A DNA stretch of 5,366 nucleotides from a bacterium (GCA_024224995.1 JAAENB010000605.1:1-5366); one strand, 5' to 3'; counted from the first letter of the stretch, positions 1 through 4,854 are shown. Numbers and translations are program-made. Notes: generated by a model not told the origin, from the sequence alone.

Positions 1-34
1 AGTTTCTGACCTATTTTTCCCGGCCATCCGGTGT

Positions 35-50
35 CTGAGCGGAGCCGAAG
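35..50 (+). repeat. Isolated copy of the TGAGCGGAGCCGAAG repeat core
   Basis: The 16 bases CTGAGCGGAGCCGAAG are the same core found three times at 1364-1448. The flanks differ, with ACCCGGG following instead of GTGGGTC. Sequences of this general type (ACTGAGCGnAGnCGAAGT) are, from general knowledge, common dispersed intergenic repeats in many bacterial genomes. Finding copies more than 1.3 kb apart shows the element is dispersed here and not only tandem. Confidence 0.75.
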
Positions 51-100
51 ACCCGGGTTCGCATTCTTAAGAAACTAAGATATAAATCAGGGCTTCCTTC

Positions 101-137
101 TTCATAACGAGGGGCTGGAAGCCCCACGCTATGAGAA
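101..137. repeat. Short inverted repeat (GGGGCT/AGCCCC)
   Basis: A perfect 6-bp stem, GGGGCT (111-116) and AGCCCC (120-125), closes on a GGA loop. It is flanked by a partly matching outer pair, CATAACG and CGCTATG. No T-tract follows on either strand, so it reads as a dispersed palindromic element and not as a terminator. Confidence 0.45.
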
Positions 138-167
138 AACCCCATCATCCTGGTGAACTATTTTAGA

Positions 168-180
168 AACAGGGCCTGTT
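168..180. repeat. 13-base palindrome AACAGG-G-CCTGTT
   Basis: AACAGG (168-173) and CCTGTT (175-180) are perfect inverted arms around a single G. It sits in the same repeat cluster as the neighbouring palindromes, with no gene attached. Confidence 0.4.
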
Positions 181-222
181 CCCGGGAGATGTTATCCGGG
201 TTCTGCTCTGCTGCCCTATGGG

Positions 223-307
223 GTGCGACCCCTGCGAGGGGTTAAAACCCCGGGCTAAAATGGACTCTTCTTCTAAAGCTCTTGCACCCCCTCGCAGGGG
301 GTCGCAC
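223..307. repeat. Large imperfect inverted repeat with a 46-base loop
   Basis: The left arm 223-241 (GTGCGACCCCTGCGAGGGG) pairs with the right arm 288-307, with one extra G bulged in the right arm. The intervening 242-287 contains further short GC-rich matches (AACCCCGGG). As single-stranded DNA or RNA this would form a stable GC-rich hairpin of about 19 bp. It has the shape of a small non-autonomous palindromic element (REP/MITE-like), but no terminal target duplication could be identified. Function unknown. Confidence 0.6.
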
Positions 308-352
308 TCCTTCCCGGAATCTCCATAACCCTGGCCTGAAACCAGCCAGTAA

Positions 353-373
353 AGACGTTGCACTGCAACGTCT
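353..373. repeat. Perfect 21-base palindrome (AGACGTTGCA arms)
   Basis: AGACGTTGCA (353-362) and TGCAACGTCT (364-373) are exact reverse complements around a single C. Similar GTTGCA-nTGCAAC palindromes are, from general knowledge, common in intergenic repeat islands. It has no T-tract and no promoter elements were seen beside it. Confidence 0.55.
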
Positions 374-423
374 CTCAGAACCAAACCCATGCCCGAAGCA
401 TCTTCGCAAAACAGACCCCGGTG

Positions 424-795
424 TCAATCCACATCGGACATAAAACTCTTCACCTTATTCTTTACGATAAGGGATTTAATAATATGCTTTATTGAATTCC
501 TGTCCTCTTCCGTAAGTTTGTCCATGTTCGAAACGTATTCGATTAATTCCCTGTCGCCCGACTGTTTTAGCGGACGCCTGGGGGAATCCTCAAACAGCAG
601 GTAATCAACAGAAATATCGAATATCGTCGCGATTTTGATTAGCGCGTCAATAGAGGGAATGGATTTATCATTTTCATAATGGCTGATCATTTTATTGTCC
701 ATTTCCATTTGCTCTGCCAGTTCATTTTGCTTCAGGCCCCTTTCTTTGCGGAGCTCTTTTAGTCTTTTAGCTATTGGTAGTTTTTTTGTATTCAT
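424..795 (-). CDS. XRE/Cro-type helix-turn-helix regulator
   Basis: This is a 123-residue DNA-binding protein of the XRE/lambda-Cro class, likely a cytosolic dimeric repressor. Residues about 8-66 form the five-helix HTH_3 domain (IAKRLKELRKERGLKQNELA, then recognition-helix residues near DNKMISHYEND, then a hydrophobic last helix ending DISVDYLLF). Residues about 81-118 (DRELIEYVSNMDKLTEEDRN onward) form a helical tail of a kind common in stand-alone XRE proteins, probably for dimerisation; no peptidase or ligand domain is present. I chose the ATG at 795. A TTG 36 bases upstream keeps the frame open, but it would add an unlikely Phe/Tyr/Ile-rich leader (IFLYYYIIIT). Neither start has a good Shine-Dalgarno site. 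The gene is AT-rich and faces the divergent 1053 gene; abutting promoter elements suggest autoregulation. The family call is secure; targets are inferred. Confidence 0.92.
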   Translation of the reverse strand: MNTKKLPIAKRLKELRKERGLKQNELAEQMEMDNKMISHYENDKSIPSIDALIKIATIFDISVDYLLFEDSPRRPLKQSGDRELIEYVSNMDKLTEEDRNSIKHIIKSLIVKNKVKSFMSDVD

Positions 796-855
796 GTTGG
801 TAATGATGATATAATAATATAAAAAAATCAAGAAAAAAATTTCTTTTTAATGGAA

Positions 856-861
856 ATTATA
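856..861 (-). promoter_or_regulatory. Candidate -10 for the XRE gene
   Basis: Read leftward, 861-856 is a perfect TATAAT, about 60 bases upstream of the XRE ATG. The best-spaced -35 (about 879-884, TACGTT) is poor, so this promoter may be weak or depend on a regulator. It directly abuts the TTGACA of the opposing promoter at 862-867, so the two RNA polymerase footprints would overlap. Confidence 0.45.
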
Positions 862-890
862 TTGACATTTGTGTCGCAAACGTATGTAGT
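862..890 (+). promoter_or_regulatory. Candidate sigma-70 promoter for the 1053 gene and its leader
   Basis: A perfect -35 TTGACA at 862-867 is followed, after a 17-base spacer, by TGTAGT at 885-890, a 4-of-6 match to the -10 consensus. Transcription would begin near 897 and produce a 5' leader of about 155 bases before the ATG at 1053. The weak -10 and the overlap with the XRE promoter fit a regulated promoter. Confidence 0.5.
868..880. promoter_or_regulatory. Candidate operator TTTG-TGTCG-CAAA
   Basis: A small dyad (TTTG at 868-871, CAAA at 877-880) lies in the spacer of the rightward promoter and just upstream of the leftward -10. A repressor bound here could shut both. It is a plausible XRE site by position and symmetry only; the arms are just 4 bases, so chance is a real alternative. 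Confidence 0.25.
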
Positions 891-900
891 GAACTCAGGC

Positions 901-940
901 AAAAGAAAAGCCCCACTCCCGGCAAGGAATGAGGCTTTTC
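901..940 (-). terminator. Candidate intrinsic terminator (leftward)
   Basis: Arms 905-919 and 926-940 form a 15-bp hairpin with a 6-base loop. As minus-strand RNA every position pairs, because the two imperfect positions (913/932 and 916/929) become G-U. As plus-strand RNA the same positions are C-A mismatches. On the minus strand the stem is followed by TTTT at 904-901. This asymmetry suggests the functional RNA is leftward. It could stop antisense transcription before it enters the XRE promoter. On the + strand it would be a weaker hairpin in the leader of the 1053 gene. Confidence 0.5.
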
Positions 941-942
941 CG

Positions 943-1018
943 GACAATCCTTAAAGGAGAGGAAAGCCCATGACTTAGGTCACTACTAAGTTAAATCCGT
1001 TTTCCTTCAAGGATTGTC
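943..1018 (+). ncRNA. Structured 5' leader hairpin, possible cis-regulatory RNA
   Basis: GACAATCCTT (943-952) pairs perfectly with AAGGATTGTC (1009-1018). After one A-C mismatch the stem continues for seven more pairs, 954-960 with 1001-1007, including one G-U, giving about 18 bp in total. An inner stem, ACTTAG (973-978) with CTAAGT (986-991), closes a 7-base loop. The AAAGGAG at 953-959 lies in the long stem, 10 bases before a two-codon reading frame ATG ACT TAG (970-978). The element lies between the candidate promoter and the 1053 gene. I compared it by eye with remembered c-di-GMP, TPP, purine, fluoride and preQ1 riboswitch motifs and recognised none. The pairing is seen directly; its role as a leader or small RNA is inferred. 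Confidence 0.45.
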
Positions 1019-1031
1019 AACCACAAAAATT

Positions 1032-1048
1032 AATTCTTAAGGAGAATT
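1032..1048 (+). promoter_or_regulatory. Ribosome binding site held in a small hairpin
   Basis: The Shine-Dalgarno AAGGAG at 1039-1044 is 8 bases before the ATG at 1053 and fixes that start. AATTCT (1032-1037) and AGAATT (1043-1048) are perfect arms around a loop TAAGG. The site is therefore split between loop and stem and could be tuned by local folding. Confidence 0.6.
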
Positions 1049-1052
1049 CACT

Positions 1053-1355
1053 ATGCAGCAAAAAAATCAAAACAACCCCAACGAAGGAAATCTGCCCGCA
1101 GTACCGGAAACTGAGTCCGGGTTCTTCAAATTCATAGCCCGGTACGAGGAAGGAATAAGCCCGGACCTGGACGACACGGAACGGGAAACCCTGGTACATA
1201 TTCTCAAGGAGCTCATTCTAAACCTCCCCCTGGACCCGGAATGCGGCGAAGAGTGCTACCGTTCCGACGCGCCCACAGAGCGGGGGCACTTCCGCCTAAC
1301 GCTGTACGGGTATGAAATGCGCGCGCTGCGTACTTTGCTGGCGAAGGTGCGGTAG
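1053..1355 (+). CDS. Small hypothetical protein with a CGEEC motif
   Basis: I do not recognise this 100-residue protein. It has no signal peptide or membrane segment and should be cytosolic. Residues 1-20 are polar and probably disordered (rich in Gln, Asn and Pro). Residues about 23-60 look helical and amphipathic (FFKFIARYEEG, then ETLVHILKELILNLPLD). A CGEEC motif puts Cys at 64 and 68, and a basic helical end follows (GYEMRALRTLLAKVR). The CX3C spacing could be a metal or disulfide pair, but no family assignment follows from it. A strong Shine-Dalgarno at 1039-1044 supports the start. The gene is visibly more GC-rich than the XRE and immunity genes. It is transcribed divergently from the XRE gene behind a long structured leader, so it may be under XRE control. 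Real gene likely; function unknown. Confidence 0.72.
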   Translation: MQQKNQNNPNEGNLPAVPETESGFFKFIARYEEGISPDLDDTERETLVHILKELILNLPLDPECGEECYRSDAPTERGHFRLTLYGYEMRALRTLLAKVR

Positions 1356-1363
1356 GTGCCGGT

Positions 1364-1448
1364 CACTTCGGCTCCGCTCAGTGACCGGGTGGAGCCGGAG
1401 TAGGTCACTGAGCGGAGCCGAAGTGGGTCACCGAGCGGAGCCGAAGTG
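1364..1448. repeat. Three 23-bp repeat copies: one inverted, two in tandem
   Basis: Unit B at 1403-1425 begins GGTCACTGAGCGGAGC and ends CGAAGTG. Unit C at 1426-1448 follows directly and differs only by C for T at its seventh base. Unit A at 1364-1386 is the exact reverse complement of B, so A and B form a perfect 23-bp inverted repeat around a 16-base spacer. The spacer (GGGTGGAGCCGGAG at its left) resembles a degraded unit. The cluster fills the gap between the convergent ends of the 1053 gene and the Imm49-like gene and could fold into a hairpin separating them. Neither strand has a clear T-tract after the hairpin. It belongs to the same dispersed family as 35-50. Confidence 0.85.
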
Positions 1449-1467
1449 CCGGGTTATGGTCCGTTGA

Positions 1468-2340
1468 TTACTCCTTAACCAAAGGAGATCTATGCCTGGC
1501 AAAAAGTCCCTTTCGGTTGCCAGACTTTAATATTGTGTCCTCAGGACAGAATGGATACTCCTGTGATATTTTTAATCCTCTCAAATTAGCCAATTGAAGC
1601 AAGGCCAATCCCTCAACAAATATTTTTTTCTCACCATGTTCTATTAAATCATCCACTTCATCCAGATCATCCTGTTCATGTTCCTCGTCATGATCTAAAG
1701 ATTCATAAAAATGTTCTGCTTCATATGCGCGGTTCACACCTTTTTCATGTTCATACTCTTCAAGCAGATTGTTGAATGCTTTATTGAAGTGATCCTGATC
1801 TTTTATCGTAAGGGCCCTGGTACATTCCTGTCTTGTGAGCAATTGTTTTTCTTCAACAAGGCAAAAGTTTTCAACCATCTCTTTTATGTCATCCTCTTCG
1901 CCAGTGACAAGAGATGCTAAAACCTGTGCGTAATAAAAATCACCAATATGTTCACATTTTTCTCGTGGTGATTGGGGGTTAATTTTAATGATTTCTTTTG
2001 TTAAATCAAAATTTCCTGAGGCTATAACATCAAGCAGCGGCTCATAGTTGCCTGCAATATAATGAGGATCATCTGCGAGCTCAGCATCATACATGGATTT
2101 CTTTAAATACTCTAACCATAGTTCGCCGCTTTCTTTTAAATGAGATCGAAATATCACAGCATCATCATTGACTAGATATTCAAAAATTGCGGCCCTTCTG
2201 AGCTTACTTGTTTTTTCTATACAGTATCTGCCGAGCTCCCCTTTGTTAAAATGCCTTTGGTTAACAAAATCCAATTTCCATTCACGTGCTTCAGAATAGA
2301 AATCATCAATAAATTGCCCGGCTGCTTCATTATAACTCAT
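1468..2340 (-). CDS. Imm49-like immunity protein candidate
   Basis: A 290-residue, apparently all-helical cytosolic protein with no signal peptide. The layout resembles Imm49 immunity proteins of polymorphic toxin systems: a central helical segment (DFYYAQVLASLVTGEEDDIK, about 134-153), then DHFNKAFNNLLEEYEHE (183-199), an acidic linker rich in Asp/Glu/His (about 213-234), and a closing block FVEGLALLQLANLRGL followed by EYPFCPED (about 241-268). That ending, a small-residue helix then a short Tyr/Pro motif, is the part I find most Imm49-like. The assignment is from remembered family shape, not alignment, and is tentative. The start ATG has GAGGAG 6 bases upstream (Shine-Dalgarno at about 2346-2353). 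It begins 49 bases after the Imm11 gene, so the two are probably cotranscribed. Known Imm49 proteins neutralise a cognate toxin; none is encoded here. Confidence 0.6.
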   Translation of the reverse strand: MSYNEAAGQFIDDFYSEAREWKLDFVNQRHFNKGELGRYCIEKTSKLRRAAIFEYLVNDDAVIFRSHLKESGELWLEYLKKSMYDAELADDPHYIAGNYEPLLDVIASGNFDLTKEIIKINPQSPREKCEHIGDFYYAQVLASLVTGEEDDIKEMVENFCLVEEKQLLTRQECTRALTIKDQDHFNKAFNNLLEEYEHEKGVNRAYEAEHFYESLDHDEEHEQDDLDEVDDLIEHGEKKIFVEGLALLQLANLRGLKISQEYPFCPEDTILKSGNRKGLFARHRSPLVKE

Positions 2341-2389
2341 AGTATACTCCTCTTATTTATATTGTTACGATAATCTTTATAAGTATCTC

Positions 2390-2965
2390 TTAATACCTAA
2401 AATCCCTGAGTTTACAAAAATCATTTCCGGTGAAACCTTTCTCTTTTATTTTTTCTGCAAGTTCACAGTGGATCATAACTGGTTTATAAAATTGATTAAA
2501 TTTAAATATTTTTCGAGTAACATCAACTTTTGAATCAATCACTGCAATATTTTCACAATTATGAACTATACCAGGATCCCATTTTTCCGGATCAAGACAA
2601 TCAACAGGATTGATCGGATGAACAATGTAAAAGTCTTTGCTCCGTACACGCCCCTTGTAGTCACGTATGGAAACAGGGAGATATTCAAGGTTAGTAAGGT
2701 TTTCTTCTGAAAGGAATTCTTTCATTTCCTTTGATGCTATAATTAAGTTAGTTGAATTATGGATATGGTCTGTTAGTAAAGTGCTATAGGGGTATTGTGA
2801 ATCCATCTGAAAGTATGCATCATCAGGAAAATCCTCAATTTGGGATAAACCTTCATCAAAATCTCTTTTCCTTTTTATTTCATTTTTAACACTCTTTAAT
2901 CTGCCTACATAACAGGCATTTAATTCTTGCCTGTCTATGGTCCATACAAGATAATCTTTGATCAT
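2390..2965 (-). CDS. Imm11-family (MXAN_0049-type) immunity protein
   Basis: This 191-residue cytosolic protein matches the Imm11 family (formerly DUF1629), named for Myxococcus MXAN_0049 and linked to polymorphic toxin and effector loci. Family-like features in order: an aromatic N-terminus (MIKDYLVW); FPDDAYFQM (46-54); LIIASKEMKEFL (74-85), the usual 'vSe.lk.fL' helix; LEYLPVSIRDYKG (93-105); DFYIVHPINPVDCLD (111-125), the hallmark strand ending in DCLD; and GFTGNDF (177-183), the usual 'GltG..F' close. The length is normal for the family. I moved the start from TTG at 2986 to ATG at 2965, because AAGGAG at 2973-2978 sits 7 bases before that ATG and inside the longer frame. It precedes the Imm49-like gene by 49 bases and follows the lipoprotein gene by 175. 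The toxin it would neutralise is not in the window. Confidence 0.82.
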   Translation of the reverse strand: MIKDYLVWTIDRQELNACYVGRLKSVKNEIKRKRDFDEGLSQIEDFPDDAYFQMDSQYPYSTLLTDHIHNSTNLIIASKEMKEFLSEENLTNLEYLPVSIRDYKGRVRSKDFYIVHPINPVDCLDPEKWDPGIVHNCENIAVIDSKVDVTRKIFKFNQFYKPVMIHCELAEKIKEKGFTGNDFCKLRDFRY

Positions 2966-2972
2966 CTTTTTT

Positions 2973-2978
2973 CTCCTT
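2973..2978 (-). promoter_or_regulatory. Shine-Dalgarno AAGGAG deciding the Imm11 start
   Basis: Read leftward, AAGGAG spans 2978-2973, with seven bases before the ATG at 2965. The site lies within the TTG-started longer frame, which argues that the longer frame is not used. Confidence 0.8.
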
Positions 2979-3047
2979 TTTGACAAATTCCGGCAGCGAA
3001 TCCTCCATACGAAGAATAATTCTGCTTTGAACCGGTGTTACTTATAT

Positions 3048-3053
3048 ATTGTA
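3048..3053 (-). promoter_or_regulatory. Weak candidate -10 for the immunity gene pair
   Basis: In the 175-base gap between the lipoprotein and Imm11 genes, the leftward strand contains TACAAT (3053-3048) followed by TATAAG. No convincing -35 lies 16-18 bases upstream. The gap length makes an independent promoter plausible, but read-through from the lipoprotein gene is the alternative. Confidence 0.25.
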
Positions 3054-3140
3054 TCTGTGTAGTAAATAAGTATGGTTTTGAGCCGGAAAATTGGGTTCAA
3101 ACCCATCTTTTCACATAACATGAGTCTTGTGGATGGTGTT

Positions 3141-4448
3141 TTATTCCCAATATCCTTTGAGCTTTTTCTTGAAATCTTTTGTCCTTACTTCGTAAACGAT
3201 GCGGCAGTCCCCGTCCCGGCCGCAGATCTTTTTTACCACGCGCCCGTTTTGCGCGATTTTACCAAATGATCCATATACTTTCGGAAAAACTTCCATATAA
3301 TGAGGCGCGGTGGGTCCGTCCCCTACCCGGGCAGTGCCGCGCTTTACCAATGACTGCAGCAGCTTTTTCGCTGCCTGCTTTTTAAACCGCTCTGTCATGT
3401 CTCCATTCTTTTTAAACATTATTTTTTCATTGACCATGTAGAGCAGTGTCCTGTAGGTATGGGAGTCTACCCATCCTTCGGTCTTAAAGAGTTCTATTTT
3501 TATATTTGTTTCTCCGCTATTCTTTCCCAGCACATGGGGGATCGATAATACGCATACTCCCTGGCTCGTTGCTATGACCAATTTTTTTCCGTCATTGCTA
3601 AAGGTAAAGGTTTTTATCGTGCCGGTGTTCAGTGTTATGGTGGCTTTCTTCTTAATTGTTTTTAAATCGTATATTTTGATTGTATTAATAAATATATCAT
3701 TATAGGCAAATATTTTCGAGTCCCCGCTTATGGCTATAATCGAGCTGTTAGAGATCCTGTCCTCGTTAAAGAAGGTTAATTTTTTGCTTTTGATGTTGTA
3801 TATTCTTAGGCCCTCGCGCGTGTCATTATCATTCTCTTTCGCTATTACAAAACCGGCGTTGGGACTGAATTGTATATTCCTGCATCGGGGCATGTGCCCT
3901 TCCAGGAGCGCCAGCCGTTCTTTTTTTAAAAGATCCCATATCTCGTATGTATATATCTCCCGCAGCCGGTCCCGCGTCACAAACCCGGCGCGCATTATTC
4001 CGGGTCTTGTGACTGTGCTTACCTGCTCTATCTTCTTTCGTGACAGGGTGAACAGTTCTTTTCCTGCTGCCGGTTCCCGCAGAATTAATTGCTTATAGGA
4101 TTTTGTGAGTACGATGATCCTTCCCCCGGGATCGCGGCCAATGGATACTATGCTATCGCCCTTAATTGTTATTCTTTTATTGTCCGGGCTGAATAGCACC
4201 TTTCCTGTTCCCGGTTCGCTGGATGGTGCTGCGACAGCGTGCTGCCATGTGCCGGTTTTTAATTCCCATATTTTTATGGTTCGATCTCCCGCTGCTATAT
4301 ATTGGGAATTGGGGCTCATTGCCATGATTTGTACCGGCCCCGTTAAGAGCTGTTGGTTGGGCGGGGTCTGCTTTAGGGGGACCGTGATTGTTGATACGCA
4401 GCCCGTTGTTAGTATGGCTGTTAGCAGTAATAGTTCTATTCTTTTCAT
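3141..4448 (-). CDS. WD40-like beta-propeller lipoprotein
   Basis: A 435-residue exported protein. Residues 1-17 are a lipoprotein signal: basic start (MKRIE), a hydrophobic stretch (LLLLTAIL), then TTGC with Cys17 as the lipid-attachment site. Position +2 is Val, not Asp, which by the E. coli rule favours the outer membrane. Residues about 38-305 carry WD40-like blades with typical 'FSpdgk..a....d..ikiwdl..g' spacing: about 38-73 (MSPNSQYIAAGDRTIKIWEL), 80-104, 185-226, 236-272 and 277-303. They are divergent and fewer than the usual seven, so some blades are unrecognised or the propeller is incomplete. Residues about 322-435 are a separate basic domain with CGRDGDC (Cys409 and Cys415), which could form a disulfide. 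The ATG at 4448 has AGGGG 7 bases upstream. It lies ahead of the two immunity genes on the same strand; whether it works with them is unproven. Such propellers are usually protein-binding scaffolds. Confidence 0.85.
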   Translation of the reverse strand: MKRIELLLLTAILTTGCVSTITVPLKQTPPNQQLLTGPVQIMAMSPNSQYIAAGDRTIKIWELKTGTWQHAVAAPSSEPGTGKVLFSPDNKRITIKGDSIVSIGRDPGGRIIVLTKSYKQLILREPAAGKELFTLSRKKIEQVSTVTRPGIMRAGFVTRDRLREIYTYEIWDLLKKERLALLEGHMPRCRNIQFSPNAGFVIAKENDNDTREGLRIYNIKSKKLTFFNEDRISNSSIIAISGDSKIFAYNDIFINTIKIYDLKTIKKKATITLNTGTIKTFTFSNDGKKLVIATSQGVCVLSIPHVLGKNSGETNIKIELFKTEGWVDSHTYRTLLYMVNEKIMFKKNGDMTERFKKQAAKKLLQSLVKRGTARVGDGPTAPHYMEVFPKVYGSFGKIAQNGRVVKKICGRDGDCRIVYEVRTKDFKKKLKGYWE

Positions 4449-4483
4449 TATTGCACCCCTGCGTGTTTTGCTGTTAATAGTTT

Positions 4484-4489
4484 ATTATA
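4484..4489 (-). promoter_or_regulatory. Candidate -10 TATAAT for the lipoprotein gene
   Basis: Read leftward, 4489-4484 is a perfect TATAAT, 35 bases before the ATG at 4448. The -35 region at 17-base spacing (AATAAC) is poor. The position would give a short leader that still contains the AGGGG ribosome site at 4456-4460. Confidence 0.4.
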
Positions 4490-4552
4490 TGTTTGATGAA
4501 TTGCAAGTTATTTCCGGAATGGTTTTTTTTCTTGTTAAAAAAGATTCTCTAA

Positions 4553-4736
4553 AGAGACCGAATCCGGGTTCTGGATATCTATCAATTTCAGGCAGCTGCA
4601 GCCAGGAGCCCGGAAGTCATATTTGTAGGGGACCATAGATAGTCTCTATGAATATATTCAGGATGTAAATAAGGACTCTCCCAGGGTGCCGCCGACAAAT
4701 TTAAATTATATGGTGGATAAAGATTATCGAAAATGA
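4553..4736 (+). pseudogene. Possible frameshifted gene remnant, family unknown
   Basis: Two neighbouring frames look protein-like and join at a GGGG run (4628-4631). The first (4553 onward) reads LDIYQFQAAAARSPEVIFVG before hitting a stop soon after. The second, one base shifted and starting at 4629, reads GTIDSLYEYIQDVNKDSP, continues VPPTNLNYMVDKDYRK, and stops at TGA 4734-4736. Removing one G from the run would make a single frame. Composition (Tyr, Asp, Asn, few rare residues) looks more like real coding sequence than chance, but I recognise no family and see no start or ribosome site. It could be the tail of a decayed gene, or a coincidence. Confidence 0.25.
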
Positions 4737-4854
4737 AATTACTGTTTTATTTTATGTGAGTGTTCCGGCATATTGCCGAAAGTGTTTGTCATACTTCTAT
4801 TATAGCTTATGAGAGAATCAATATGGAGTATGTAATTATGGCAATCAGTTTCTT

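Larger units (their letters stand above)
1..423. other. Gene-free repeat-rich stretch
   Basis: No credible gene is seen in this stretch. The open frames crossing it are low-complexity readings through repeats, rich in Arg, Gly, Ser and Pro, with no family signature. The content is a series of short palindromes and inverted repeats, listed separately, arranged like interspersed repeats in an intergenic repeat island. It lies downstream of the XRE gene, which reads leftward into it. No strong intrinsic terminator with a T-tract was found here. A small perfect hairpin (CGAAG, loop CAT, CTTCG at 394-406) lies about 20 bases past the XRE stop codon, but no T-run follows it. Confidence 0.7.

Noticed and set aside
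163..427. Overlapping leftward open frames in the repeat island
   Set aside because: They translate the palindromes themselves and have no ribosome sites or recognisable domains.
886..986. GTAGTGA (886-892) is complementary to TCACTAC (980-986), suggesting a pseudoknot
   Set aside because: The first segment overlaps the proposed -10, so it would not be in the transcript. A 7-base match at this distance is not rare.
943..1025. The 943-1018 hairpin followed by CAACCA looks like an acceptor stem with CCA
   Set aside because: The outer stem is far longer than 7 bp, and no T-arm or anticodon arm lies in the expected places, so it is not a tRNA or tmRNA.
897..1052. Retron msr/msd-like non-coding RNA
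   Set aside because: There are nested inverted repeats, but no reverse transcriptase gene is in the window.
1485..1530. Rightward AAAGGAG followed by ATG and a 12-codon frame
   Set aside because: It lies within the coding end of the Imm49-like gene on the other strand and the match is explained by the codons there.
2889..3008. Leftward 40-codon frame starting MEDSLPEFVKKEKKDD upstream of and overlapping the Imm11 start
   Set aside because: It overlaps the Imm11 gene in another frame, has no ribosome site of its own, and degenerates into low-likelihood sequence after the overlap begins.
3091..3104. TGGGTTCAAACCCA resembles a tRNA T-arm
   Set aside because: It is a 6-bp palindrome with a 2-base centre, not a 5-bp stem with a 7-base TTCRANY loop. 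No acceptor, D or anticodon arm can be built around it.
4105..4638. 177-codon rightward open frame
   Set aside because: It is mostly antisense to the lipoprotein gene, which has a signal peptide, WD40 motifs and a ribosome site. The translated sequence shows no family feature.
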